A stretch of DNA of 64,000 bases from CAWAXW01 sp963786155 (GCA_963786155.1 CAWAXW010000006.1:434001-498000), one strand, 5' to 3'. Positions 42,944-51,461 are shown, counted from the stretch's first letter. Made by a program: numbers and translations. The notes: generated by a model from the sequence alone, not told the origin.

Positions 42944-43881
42944 AGTACAAGTCGATCCTCGACGCGATCGGCAACACCCCGCTGGTCGAGGTGCCCCGGC
43001 TCTGTCCGGTCGAAGGCGTTCGACTGTGGGTGAAGCTCGAAGGCCAGAACCCGACGGGCTCGGTGAAGGACCGCATCGCGCTTGCGATGATCGAAGCCGG
43101 TGAGGCATCGGGCGAGTTGACCAAAGACAAGGTCATCCTCGAACCAACCTCCGGGAACACCGGGATAGCACTGGCCATGGTTGCAAGCACGCGTGGTTAC
43201 AGCTTCACGGCGGTCATCCCGGACAACGCGAGCGCCGAACGGATCCAATTAATGAAGGCGTTCGGCGCCGAGGTCGTTTTCTCCGAGGGAGCCAAGGGCA
43301 CCAACGGGTCCGTCGTCCTCGCTCAAGAGCTGAGCAAAGACGACAAGTACTACATGCCCTTCCAGTACGGCAATCCCGCCAACGTCGAGGCGCACTACAA
43401 CGGAACCGGGCGCGAGATCCTCGAGGACCTGCCCGACGTCAAGGCGTTCGTCGCCGGGCTCGGAACGGGCGGCACTCTCACAGGTGTCGGCAAGCGTCTG
43501 AAGGAACACGATCCCGGCATCAAGATCGTTGCCGCCGAACCGGAGCTCGGTGAGTTGGTCTACGGGTTGCGGTCGTTGGACGACGGATACGTTCCACCGA
43601 TCTTCGATCCCGACATCCTCGACGGCAAGATAAAGGTGAGGGCGCGCGAGTCGATCCTCTGGACGCGCGAGCTGCTCACCCGCGAGGGCATCTTCTCCGG
43701 TATCTCCGCGGGGGCCGTGATCTGGGTCGCCCAGCGGGTAGCCGAACGCCTGGCAGCGGAATCAGGAGGCGACATCGTCTGCCTCTTGCCCGACGGCGGA
43801 TGGAAGTACATGTCCACCGAAGCGTGGACGCAAGACATCGACACCGCGGAGAGTCAGGTCGAAGAGGTGCTGTGGTGGTAG
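42940..43881 (+). CDS. cysM: CysO-dependent cysteine synthase CysM
   Basis: A 313-residue fold-type II PLP synthase. The PLP lysine is in NPTGSVKDRIA, with TSGNTGIA and GTGGTLTGVG loops. The C-terminus GWKYMSTEAWTQDIDTAE closely resembles mycobacterial CysM, which uses O-phosphoserine and CysO-thiocarboxylate. Start TTG 42940 overlaps the cysO stop. It gives the organism a second cysteine route besides transsulfuration, one suited to oxidative stress. pdxH, which makes its cofactor, is at the end of the same operon. Confidence 0.94.
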   Translation: MKYKSILDAIGNTPLVEVPRLCPVEGVRLWVKLEGQNPTGSVKDRIALAMIEAGEASGELTKDKVILEPTSGNTGIALAMVASTRGYSFTAVIPDNASAERIQLMKAFGAEVVFSEGAKGTNGSVVLAQELSKDDKYYMPFQYGNPANVEAHYNGTGREILEDLPDVKAFVAGLGTGGTLTGVGKRLKEHDPGIKIVAAEPELGELVYGLRSLDDGYVPPIFDPDILDGKIKVRARESILWTRELLTREGIFSGISAGAVIWVAQRVAERLAAESGGDIVCLLPDGGWKYMSTEAWTQDIDTAESQVEEVLWW

Positions 43882-44687
43882 ACGTCTCGCGTCCGATCGG
43901 GATGTTCGATTCGGGTGTGGGTGGTCTCACCGTCGCGCGCGCGGTCATCGATCTTCTTCCGCACGAGCACCTGATCTACTTCGGCGACACCGCGAGATGC
44001 CCATACGGCCCCCGGGAATCGCAAGAGGTGCGGAAGTTCGCGCTCGAGATCATGGACTCGCTGCTGGAGGAGGACGTCAAGCTCCTCGTCGTCGCATGCA
44101 ATGCTGCCGCTTCGACCGCCCTCCAGGATGCTCTCAAGCGCTACGACCTGCCGATCGTGAGCGTGATCGAGCCCGGCATCAAGGCCGCCGTCGCCGCAAC
44201 CCGCAATCGGCGGATCGGTCTGATCGCCACCGAGGTCACGGTTGCTTCCTTGGCCTACGAGCGCACGCTCAGCGAGACGAGAGCCAACGTCTTCATGCAA
44301 TCCGAGGCCTGTCCTCGCTTCGTGGAGTTCGTGGAGAAGGGTGACACGACCTCGGATGAGCTCGTGAGGACGGCCGAGGAGTATCTACTTCCCCTGAAGC
44401 AGGCCGAGGTGGATACTCTCATCCTCGGCTGTACGCACTACCCGCTGTTGACCGGAGTCATCCAGTACGTCATGGGGGAGGACGTCGTTCTGATCTCGAG
44501 CGCCGAAGCGACCGCGAACGAGGTGTACGTGCAGCTGCGTCGCAGGTCTCTGGTCAACCCCTCTACCGATCCCGGTGTCCATCGCTTCATCGCGAGCAGC
44601 GAGGACGGCGTCTTCAGCGAGCTCGGCAAGCGTTTCCTCGGCCCCGAGTTCAAAAAGGTCGAGTACCGGCCCTGGGACAAGAGATGA
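43872..44687 (+). CDS. murI: Glutamate racemase
   Basis: Makes D-glutamate for peptidoglycan. The first catalytic Cys is in VVACNAAAS, the second in LILGCTHYPLL, and the N-terminal FDSGVGGLTVAR is the family signature. About 271 residues. Start is GTG 43872 (or 43875), overlapping the end of cysM by about 10 bases. The downstream gene overlaps by ATGA. The same order is found in Mycobacterium except that a rhomboid gene there lies between cysM and murI. Confidence 0.95.
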   Translation: MVVDVSRPIGMFDSGVGGLTVARAVIDLLPHEHLIYFGDTARCPYGPRESQEVRKFALEIMDSLLEEDVKLLVVACNAAASTALQDALKRYDLPIVSVIEPGIKAAVAATRNRRIGLIATEVTVASLAYERTLSETRANVFMQSEACPRFVEFVEKGDTTSDELVRTAEEYLLPLKQAEVDTLILGCTHYPLLTGVIQYVMGEDVVLISSAEATANEVYVQLRRRSLVNPSTDPGVHRFIASSEDGVFSELGKRFLGPEFKKVEYRPWDKR

Positions 44688-45424
44688 GCATCCGCGTCAC
44701 GGTCCTTGGCAGCTCGGCGATGTTCGCTACGCGCGAACGTTCGTGCTCCGGCTATTTGCTCGAGTACTCAGACTCCCGCGTCTGGATGGATGCGGGAGGA
44801 GGGACCTGGCGCGAGTTGCTCGAACACATCGACTACGAGGAGATCGACGCCATCCTTCTCTCGCACAAGCATCCGGACCACACGATCGATGTCTTCCAGG
44901 CTTTCCACGCGCGCATGTACGGCCAGGCCGAGCGTCTCCCGCCGATCCCCCTGTGGGCTCCCGAAGAGACGATCGAAAGGGTCCTCGGCTTCTATCCGGA
45001 GGTGAAGGAGTCGTTCGATCTCGTAGCACTGTCCGATGGGGACGTGAAGGAGCTGTTCGGGGCGCGCTGGACCTTCACTCGAATGGCCCACCCGCCACAG
45101 ACCATGGGGATGCGCGTCGAGTTCGAAGACACCGTGGTCGCTTACTCAGCCGACACCGGTCCGAGCGCGGACTTCGCGCCGCTCGCCGGCGATGCCGACC
45201 TGTTCATCTGCGAGGCGACCTTCCAGGACGACGACGAGCCGTGGGAGGGACACATGAGCGCGACCGACGCAGGGACCGTTGCTTCCGGTTGCGGCGTCCA
45301 GAAGCTGCTGCTCACACACCTGCCACCCGGACGCGATCTCGGCATCTCGCTCGCCGAGGCGCACCGGACGTGTGGGAGCGCCGAGGTGCAGCTCGCGGCG
45401 GATGGGCTGCGGCTAGATCTCTGA
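44684..45424 (+). CDS. Metallo-beta-lactamase-fold hydrolase (Rv1339-like)
   Basis: A 246-residue MBL-fold protein. The metal motif is SHKHPDH (60-66), further ligands are in ADTGPS and the C-terminal LLLTHLPPG. The equivalent mycobacterial gene, Rv1339, has been reported as an atypical cyclic-nucleotide phosphodiesterase; RNase Z-like activity is the other family option. The GSSAMFATRERSCSGYLLE start is typical of this subgroup. Coupled to murI (ATGA) and to rph (TGATG). Confidence 0.88.
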   Translation: MSIRVTVLGSSAMFATRERSCSGYLLEYSDSRVWMDAGGGTWRELLEHIDYEEIDAILLSHKHPDHTIDVFQAFHARMYGQAERLPPIPLWAPEETIERVLGFYPEVKESFDLVALSDGDVKELFGARWTFTRMAHPPQTMGMRVEFEDTVVAYSADTGPSADFAPLAGDADLFICEATFQDDDEPWEGHMSATDAGTVASGCGVQKLLLTHLPPGRDLGISLAEAHRTCGSAEVQLAADGLRLDL

Positions 45425-46158
45425 TGACACAAAGAACCGATGGAAGGGCCGCCGATCAGCTGCGCCCCGTAGTCGTCACGCCGGGCTTCATGCCCTATGC
45501 CGAGGGGTCGTGCCTCGTGGAGATGGGCGAGACGAAGGTGATCTGCACGGCGTCGGCGACCGAGGGAGTGCCTCGCTGGATGAAAGGCCGCGGCGTGGGT
45601 TGGGTTACAGGCGAGTATTCGATGCTTCCGCGTTCAACGACCGAGCGCGTCGATCGAGAGGTGAACCGCGGCCGCGTCTCCGGCCGAACCCAGGAGATCC
45701 AACGTTTGATCGGTCGTTCTCTGCGAGCCGTGACCGACATGTCGACCTTGGGCGAATGGACCATCGTCATCGACTGCGACGTCCTGCGCGCAGATGGCGG
45801 CACCCGCACGGCCTCCATCACGGGTGGGTACGTTGCCCTGGCTGAAGCTCTCGGAAAGATGAAGGAGGCGGGCCGGATGGCGACGGATCCTCTTATCGAC
45901 TCGGTCGCGGCGGTGAGCGTCGGCATCGTTGACGGCACTCCTTTCCTTGACCTGAAGTACGACGAAGACTCCCGGGCCGAGGTCGACATGAACGTGGTGA
46001 TGACCGGCGCGGGCCGCTTCGTCGAGGTTCAGGGGACCGCCGAGAAGGGCTCGTTCGCACGCGATGAGCTGAACACGATGCTCGATCTCGCCCACAAGGG
46101 CATCGAGGAGCTGTCGAAGTATCAAGTGCGAGCGTTGGAGGCACCGGCCGCGGGGTGA
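45424..46158 (+). CDS. rph: Ribonuclease PH
   Basis: A 244-residue phosphorolytic 3'-5' exoribonuclease that trims tRNA 3' ends. Signatures: RTDGRAADQLRPV, EGSCLVEMGETKVICTAS, the phosphate-binding RSLRAVTDM, and CDVLRADGGTRTASITGG. I begin at ATG 45424 inside the upstream TGA; the longer open frame upstream belongs to the other gene. The stop overlaps rdgB by GTGA. Confidence 0.96.
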   Translation: MTQRTDGRAADQLRPVVVTPGFMPYAEGSCLVEMGETKVICTASATEGVPRWMKGRGVGWVTGEYSMLPRSTTERVDREVNRGRVSGRTQEIQRLIGRSLRAVTDMSTLGEWTIVIDCDVLRADGGTRTASITGGYVALAEALGKMKEAGRMATDPLIDSVAAVSVGIVDGTPFLDLKYDEDSRAEVDMNVVMTGAGRFVEVQGTAEKGSFARDELNTMLDLAHKGIEELSKYQVRALEAPAAG

Positions 46159-46742
46159 AGGCGGTCTTTGCTTCTCGCAATCCCCACAAGGCCGAGCAGG
46201 TTGCCCGGTTGCTGCCCGATATCGAACTCGTCTCGTTGGCGGACGTCGCCCCCGACCTCGACCTGCCCGAACCGCACGACACGTTTCGGGACAACGCACT
46301 GGAGAAGGCTCGCCGGGTGGCCGATGCCACGCACTCGCCTGCGATCGCGGACGACTCGGGCATCGAGGTGGATGCGCTGGAGGGGGCACCGGGGGTTCGT
46401 TCCGCTCGATTCGCCGGCGAGGACGCGACCGACGAGGACAACAACCGCAAGCTGGTCGATTTGATGCGCGACGTTCCGGAGAACGACAGGACCTGCCGCT
46501 ACAAGTGCGTCGCCGTCCTGGTTGCGCCCGACGGCCGGGAACTGATCGCAGAGGGCTCGTGCGAAGGACGCGTGATTCTCGAGGGACGCGGGGAGTTGGG
46601 TTTCGGTTACGACCCCCACGTCATCCCCGAGGGTGAAACCCGAACGATGGGCGAGATCCCGCTCGAAGAGAAGCTGAAGTTCTCCCACCGAGGCCGAGCC
46701 TTCCGCGCTCTAGCAGAGCAGATCGAGTCGCGATGGAGCTAG
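46155..46742 (+). CDS. rdgB: XTP/dITP diphosphatase
   Basis: A 195-residue Ham1/RdgB pyrophosphatase that removes non-canonical purine nucleotides. The N-terminal FASRNPHKAEQV, IADDSGIEVDALEGAPGVRSARFAG and GFGYDPHVIPEG are diagnostic. GTG 46155 overlaps the rph stop. It overlaps pdxH by 10 bases. The rph-rdgB pairing is widespread and reflects shared nucleotide housekeeping. Confidence 0.96.
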   Translation: MKAVFASRNPHKAEQVARLLPDIELVSLADVAPDLDLPEPHDTFRDNALEKARRVADATHSPAIADDSGIEVDALEGAPGVRSARFAGEDATDEDNNRKLVDLMRDVPENDRTCRYKCVAVLVAPDGRELIAEGSCEGRVILEGRGELGFGYDPHVIPEGETRTMGEIPLEEKLKFSHRGRAFRALAEQIESRWS

Positions 46743-47326
46743 ACGATCTCGGCCCCGATCCCATCGCTCGCTTCCGCATCTGGCTCGATGAGGCGACGGC
46801 GGAGGGGATCCATCTTCCGAACGCGATGACCCTCGCGACGGCCTCCGGCGAGGGCGAGCCGTCGGCGCGCATGGTGCTGCTCAAAGGAGTCGACGAGAAG
46901 GGGTTCACCTTCTTCACGAACTACGAGTCGCGCAAGGCGGGTGACCTCGGTGCAAATCCCCGTGCCGCGCTCGTCTTCTACTGGGGCGCGCTCGACCGTC
47001 AGGTCTGCGTGCGCGGCTCGGTCGAGAAGCTGTCTTCAGAGGACTCCGCGTATTACTTCGCCACGCGCGGCCGCAGCTCTCAATTGGGTGCGTGGGCATC
47101 GAACCAGAGCCGGCCCCTCGTTGACCGAGCGACGCTGGACGAGCGCTTCCTCGAGTTGCGTGAACAGCACGAGGCGGAACCGATCCCACTGCCGCCCTTC
47201 TGGGGCGGTTACCTCGTGCGCCCACGCGCCATCGAGTTCTGGGCCGGCCGCGCCGATCGCCTGCACGATCGCTTCCGCTTCACGAGAGACGGAGACGCGT
47301 GGAAAGCCGAGCGCCTGTATCCCTAA
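46733..47326 (+). CDS. pdxH: Pyridoxamine 5'-phosphate oxidase
   Basis: A 197-residue FMN enzyme forming PLP. Signatures: ARMVLLKGVDEKGFTFFTNYESRKAGDL (FMN binding), ASNQSRPL, and the C-terminal FWGGYLVRPRAIEFWAGRADRLHDR. ATG 46733 lies inside rdgB. In this operon PLP serves CysM directly and MurI is cofactor-free, so the tie is probably to cysteine synthesis. It converges with the phosphatase gene, their stops overlapping. Confidence 0.95.
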   Translation: MELDDLGPDPIARFRIWLDEATAEGIHLPNAMTLATASGEGEPSARMVLLKGVDEKGFTFFTNYESRKAGDLGANPRAALVFYWGALDRQVCVRGSVEKLSSEDSAYYFATRGRSSQLGAWASNQSRPLVDRATLDERFLELREQHEAEPIPLPPFWGGYLVRPRAIEFWAGRADRLHDRFRFTRDGDAWKAERLYP

Positions 47327-48108
47327 GTGACCAGCTTCACGAGCTCGTCGTGCAGGGCGCCGTTCGTCGTGAGCACCGAGCGCCCGTCCGCGAGCGGTGA
47401 TCCGTCGAACTGCGTGATGGTGCCACCCGCCTCACGCACGACGACCTCGACCCCCGAATAGTCCCAGACCTTGTTCTCGGGTTCGACCGAGACGTGCGCC
47501 GAGCCGCGCGCCACCAGCATGTGCCCCCAGAAGCCACCGAACCCGTTCATGCGCCGGGCCCGCGAGGCGAGGGTTTCGATCACGCTGCCCATCCCGGTCC
47601 GCCGGAACCAGTCGACGCCACCGTGCAGGACGGTCGCGTCCTCGAGCCGGTCGAGTGGCGCAACCCGTATGGGTTCGTCGTTAAGGAACGCGCCCGATCC
47701 TTGGGCCGCGTAGTAGGTCTCGCCGAGAGCGGGCGCGTGCACGACCCCGACCACCACCTCATCTCCGACGCGCAGCCCGATGAGGGTCGCCCACACCTGG
47801 ATACCGACCATGTAGTTCTCGGTCTCGTCGATCGGATCGATGATCCACGTCGGCGCACCTTCGATCGGCTCCCCGCCCCCGGAGCGCGTGAGCCCCTCCT
47901 CCTCGCCCAAGATGTTGTGTTCGGGGAAGGTCCGCGCGATGCGTAGCCGGATCTGTGCTTCTACCGCCCAATCGGCTTCGGTGACCCAGGTCCCGTCGGT
48001 CTTGAGCTCGCGTTTCGGGTTCTTACGGAAGTGGCCCATGGCGATGCGGCCCCCGATGTCGGCGAGATCGCGCGCCGCTTCGAGCTCGTAGGCGTGTGTA
48101 GAGGTCAG
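47323..48108 (-). CDS. Inositol-monophosphatase-family phosphatase (HisN-like), apparent CTG start
   Basis: A Mg2+-dependent phosphatase of the IMPase superfamily. Metal-site motifs are KTDGTWVTEADW, GEEEG, WIIDPIDETENYM and WDYSGVEVVVREAGG. Histidinol-phosphatase or inositol-phosphatase are the candidates. The first ordinary start is ATG 48039, but the conserved N-terminal helix (YELEAARDLADIGGRIAMG) is encoded upstream. The only start-like codon there is CTG 48108, overlapping the lipoprotein stop as CTGA, just like the ATGA/GTGA overlaps elsewhere. With it the protein has 261 residues, near the family norm. Confidence 0.85.
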   Translation of the reverse strand: MTSTHAYELEAARDLADIGGRIAMGHFRKNPKRELKTDGTWVTEADWAVEAQIRLRIARTFPEHNILGEEEGLTRSGGGEPIEGAPTWIIDPIDETENYMVGIQVWATLIGLRVGDEVVVGVVHAPALGETYYAAQGSGAFLNDEPIRVAPLDRLEDATVLHGGVDWFRRTGMGSVIETLASRARRMNGFGGFWGHMLVARGSAHVSVEPENKVWDYSGVEVVVREAGGTITQFDGSPLADGRSVLTTNGALHDELVKLVT

Positions 48109-48362
48109 GAGTTAGCGCACTCCTCGGCGACACTTGCGAACCTCTCGGGAGGGATTTCCTCGGGGTTCTCACCTGCGCCGGGGAACTCCTCCATAAGCGT
48201 ATCCAGTGCGCACTCGCAGGCCTCGGGAGTCCCTCCCGAATCCTCACAACCGGCCAAGTAGTCGGTCTGGGATTGCTCCGGCCAGGCTTCAGCCTCATCC
48301 CCGCCGCAAGCTACGAAGAGAACCAGAGCCGAGATAGCGAGCACCACGAGCATCCTTCTCAT
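48105..48362 (-). CDS. Small cysteine-rich lipoprotein, paralogue of the 12.5 kb gene
   Basis: An 85-residue lipoprotein: signal peptide, lipobox (LFVAC, Cys19), then WPEQSQTDYLAGCEDSGG, CECALDTL and a terminal EECANS. It has the same layout and Cys spacing as the product of 12518-12763, so they are paralogues. No domain known. It precedes the phosphatase gene with a 4-base overlap. Confidence 0.75.
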   Translation of the reverse strand: MRRMLVVLAISALVLFVACGGDEAEAWPEQSQTDYLAGCEDSGGTPEACECALDTLMEEFPGAGENPEEIPPERFASVAEECANS

Positions 48363-48420
48363 TCCGTCTCCTTGATCGCCCCTGCGAATTGCCCTCCTGC
48401 CTACCCCTCAATCTATGAGC

Positions 48421-48934
48421 CTAATCCTCGGTGATCTCCACTCGCTCGACAACGATGTCTTCGACCGGGCGGTCCTGCGCCCCCGTCTCGACCTTCGAGA
48501 TGTCTTCGATTACATCCATGCCTTCGGTCACCTCTCCGAAGATCGTGTGCTTCCCCGACAGCCATGGAGTCGCGGCAACGGTGACGAAGAACTGCGAGCC
48601 GTTCGTGTTGGGTCCCGCGTTCGCCATCGCAAGAAGCCCGGCTCGGTCGAAGCGCGGGCCTCCGGGAGGGGTCTCGTCCTCGAACTTGTATCCAGGACCA
48701 CCAGTGCCGGTGCCGAGCGGGTCGCCGCCCTGGATCGATGAAGTCGGGGATCACCCGATGGAGGACCGTCCCGTCGTAGAGGGGCTCGTTCTTCTTCTCG
48801 TTGTCGCGCGGGTCGCGCCACTCGCGCTTCCCGGTGGCCAACTCGACGAAGTTCGCGACGGTGTTGGGAGCGTGGTCCGGGATGAGCTTGACCTTGAACG
48901 CGCCCTTGGTCGTGTGGAACGTAGCGGTGGGCAT
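48421..48934 (-). CDS. Cyclophilin-type peptidyl-prolyl isomerase, one frame break
   Basis: A cyclophilin that accelerates proline isomerisation. The first frame has ATFHTTKGAFKVKLIPDHAPNTVANFVELATG and VLHRVIPDFI. It is lost near 48745 (minus-strand TTCATCGATCCAGG). Removing one base gives FMIQGGDPLGTGTGGPGYKF, exactly the family sequence, followed by MANAGPNTNGSQFFVT and HTIFGEV to 48421. The corrected product has 170 residues and no signal peptide. GAGGAGG precedes ATG 48934. An indel error is very likely. Confidence 0.88.
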
Positions 48935-48971
48935 CTCGACCTCCTCGTCGTGTGTGCGGAGGTCGCAAGTA

Positions 48972-50456
48972 TTACTTGTAGATCGCCTGCAAGCCCTTCA
49001 CGTCGCCCAGTCCCAGGGTGCGAGGGGCGGCAGAGCACATCGGGAGGACCTCGGTCATGGTCTGAGTCGGGTGATCGAGACCGGAGTGGCCCAGGCCGGC
49101 GACGTGCCCCATCTCGTGGGTGACCAGGCCGCGCAGATCGAGCTGGTTGTTGCACTTGCTTGGATTGAGGGTCCACGACTTCCCGGGATTGATCCTCACG
49201 TCCGCCTCGGCGAGCTTGTTCTTGCCCGCCTCGACGAAGAACCACGTGCATGCGTCTCCATACTTCGCCAGCTTGCCGAAGTCGAAGATGCTCGTTCCGT
49301 CGGGCGAGGTGCACGTGCCCTTGGCGTCGTAGTTGCCGGAGCTCGTGGTGGTGCCGGCAAACTTGGTCTTCAGTTTCACGCCGCTCTTGACCTTGCAATC
49401 GTTGGCTCCGCGCGACACCGTCTTGATCGCCCCGGCGACGGCCTTCTTGATCCCGGCGGCCGCCAAGCCCTTCGGTGCTCCGGTCGTGTTGAGCTTCCAG
49501 TTGTAAGCGGCCCCGATCCCATAGCCGAGCACGAAGTGAGACTCGTCCTTGCAAGCGGCTCCGCCGCCCTTGGCCGCAGGAATCTTGTAGGGCGGGCCGC
49601 CCCAGCTCAACGGCGGTGGGTTCAGTCCTTCCTTGCCACCGAAGTCGATCGTGACCGTTCCATCGAGCGCGACCGTGATCATCAGCTGTTGCGCGCCGCG
49701 GTTGCCCTCGGCCACTGCATAGACGCCCATGCCCGGCTTCGGGACGTACGCGCCGACGCCACCGTCCTTGATCACGCCTCCTTGCAAATCGCATTGACTC
49801 TTGGTGATCGTTTCGGGGAGGTCGCTTGCTTGCAGCGGCTGCGATGTGTCGCAGACGAACGACTGCGACGGCCCTCCCGGCCCACCGGGGCCGTTGGGGG
49901 ATTCGCTCGGTGTGGGGGTCGGCGTCGGCGTCGGTGTGGTGGACGGCGTCGGCGTCGGCGTCGGTGTGGGGGACGGCGTCGGAGCGGGGGTCGGAGTGAC
50001 GGTCACGGTTGCAGTCACCGTCACGGTGACGGTGACAGTCGGGGCCGGGGTTGGGGTTGGGCTGGGGGTGGGCGTTGGTGAGGGAGAAGGGGAAGAAGGG
50101 GTTTGGGATGGACTGGGGGTCAGCGATGGCGAAGGGATGGGGGACGGCGTCGGCGACTTCGTCGGGCTCGGCGAGGGGGTCGGGCAGTCGCGGCCACCCC
50201 CGCTGCTGTCGCTGCTGCTGTCATCACCGTCGTCGTCGTCATCATCATCGCCGTCGTCCTCGTCCCCACCATCGTCCTGGCGCCTGCAATCATCGTCCCG
50301 GTCCTGGAGCACCCTGCAGAAATGGTCGAGAGCCCTGCAATCTTCCGAAAAGGTTCCCCAGATGAGGCGAGCGCTCCCGACCCCCGCCAAGAGGGCGAGG
50401 AAGGCGATCACCGCAGCGACCAGCAGCGACCTCTTGATGGCGGCGAAGCGGGGCAA
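48972..50456 (-). CDS. Secreted matrixin-like zinc metalloprotease with Pro/Thr linker
   Basis: A 494-residue exported protein. A membrane/signal segment (10-32) is followed by an acidic Asp-rich stretch (about 60-85) and a Pro/Ser/Thr repeat linker (about 92-190). A globular domain follows, and a C-terminal zincin core has HEMGHVAGLGHSGLDH and a Met-turn MTEVLPM. The core matches the metzincin motif HExxHxxGxxH. It is a paralogue of the next gene upstream on the same strand (50520-51461), which has no linker. Target unknown. Confidence 0.85.
   Translation of the reverse strand: MPRFAAIKRSLLVAAVIAFLALLAGVGSARLIWGTFSEDCRALDHFCRVLQDRDDDCRRQDDGGDEDDGDDDDDDDGDDSSSDSSGGGRDCPTPSPSPTKSPTPSPIPSPSLTPSPSQTPSSPSPSPTPTPSPTPTPAPTVTVTVTVTATVTVTPTPAPTPSPTPTPTPTPSTTPTPTPTPTPSESPNGPGGPGGPSQSFVCDTSQPLQASDLPETITKSQCDLQGGVIKDGGVGAYVPKPGMGVYAVAEGNRGAQQLMITVALDGTVTIDFGGKEGLNPPPLSWGGPPYKIPAAKGGGAACKDESHFVLGYGIGAAYNWKLNTTGAPKGLAAAGIKKAVAGAIKTVSRGANDCKVKSGVKLKTKFAGTTTSSGNYDAKGTCTSPDGTSIFDFGKLAKYGDACTWFFVEAGKNKLAEADVRINPGKSWTLNPSKCNNQLDLRGLVTHEMGHVAGLGHSGLDHPTQTMTEVLPMCSAAPRTLGLGDVKGLQAIYK
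49890..50180. repeat. Low-complexity (GTxGGxGTxGG) repeats encoding the Pro/Thr linker
   Basis: Short tandem purine-rich repeats on the + strand (recurring GGCGTCGGCGTCGGTGTG) that read as PTPTPTPSP on the minus strand. They generate long spurious frames on the other strand. Length variation between isolates is expected. Confidence 0.8.
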
Positions 50457-50519
50457 GCTGATAGCTCAAGCTACTGGAAGAAACACCCACCCACCATAGC
50501 GAGGACGGACTATGCGGGC

Positions 50520-51461
50520 CTAGTAGAGCTTACGTAGACCCTTGATGTCCCCGAGGCCCAGCGAGCGGGGGCCCAGGGAGCAAAGAGGCAGCAATTCGGC
50601 CATCGTCAGAGCTCCATGATCCTGGCCGACGTGGCCCAGCCCGAAAACGTGGCCCATCTCGTGAGTGAGCAGTCCCTGCACGTCCAGGCGGTTCTTGCAG
50701 GAGGCCGCCCCAGGCTTGAACGTCCAGTCCCGGTCGGGATTCATGCGGATGTCCGACTCCGCGAGCTTGTCGTGGCCGTCCTCGACGAAGTACCACGCGC
50801 ACGAGTCGCCGTAGCGTTCGATCGGCCCGAAGTCGACCACGCTCGTCCCATCGGGGGACTGGCAAACGCCGTCTTGGAAGTTCGCCACCGTCTCGGTCGT
50901 GCCCTTGTAAGAGTCCTTGGCCCCGAGCTTGCTCCTGAGGTCGCAGTCATTCTGCGCCTTGACTATCGACTTCACCGCGAGCAGCGCGGCCTTCTTGACC
51001 TTGTCGGCTCCCAGGGCGGCGGGGACGGAGCCCTCGTTGAGGAACCATCCGTACGCTTTCTTGGCCTTGTAGCCGACCGGATTGTTAGAGCCGTCCTTGC
51101 ACGGCCCGTTCGCGGCGAGCCACGCGCGCCGAGAGGGAGTCACTTCTTCGTCCCCGACGAACCGAAGAGTCACCACACCCTCGAGGTCGACCTCGATCGC
51201 AAACTCCTGCACGCCCGCCTCCGAGTGGCTCTGCGTATAAACACCTTCGCCCTCACCGGGAACGACCGCGCCGACACCATTGTCGAGAAGCGTCGCGCCG
51301 ACGAGATCGCAAACCTCCGGAGGGATGACCACCGGCAAGGTCTCGGCCTCGATAGGAACGGAGGCATCGCAAGGGAGCGGGGGAATGTCCACCTGAGCCG
51401 ACCCCACCCCCACCGAAAGCACGGTGACGAGAGCCGCAAGTGCGATCCCGGTAAGCCTCAC
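50520..51461 (-). CDS. Secreted matrixin-like zinc metalloprotease
   Basis: A 313-residue exported protein with signal peptide (1-23) and a C-terminal HEMGHVFGLGHVGQDH zinc site with Met-turn MAELLPL, ending LGLGDIKGLRKLY. Its N-terminal domain (CDASVPIEAETLPVVIP, GVGAVVPGEGEGVYTQS) corresponds to that of the 48972-50456 protein (CDTSQPLQASDLPETI). The two arose by duplication. Four or more cysteines would form disulfides outside. The two genes are 63 bases apart on one strand and may be co-transcribed. Confidence 0.85.
   Translation of the reverse strand: MRLTGIALAALVTVLSVGVGSAQVDIPPLPCDASVPIEAETLPVVIPPEVCDLVGATLLDNGVGAVVPGEGEGVYTQSHSEAGVQEFAIEVDLEGVVTLRFVGDEEVTPSRRAWLAANGPCKDGSNNPVGYKAKKAYGWFLNEGSVPAALGADKVKKAALLAVKSIVKAQNDCDLRSKLGAKDSYKGTTETVANFQDGVCQSPDGTSVVDFGPIERYGDSCAWYFVEDGHDKLAESDIRMNPDRDWTFKPGAASCKNRLDVQGLLTHEMGHVFGLGHVGQDHGALTMAELLPLCSLGPRSLGLGDIKGLRKLY

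Noticed and set aside
48801..50081. 426-residue plus frame opposite the metalloprotease
   Set aside because: Antisense of the conserved protease and of its Pro/Thr repeat; the end is a glycine/arginine low-complexity artefact.
49890..50180. Short repeats considered as a CRISPR array
   Set aside because: Units are short, contiguous and without spacers; they encode a Pro/Thr linker.
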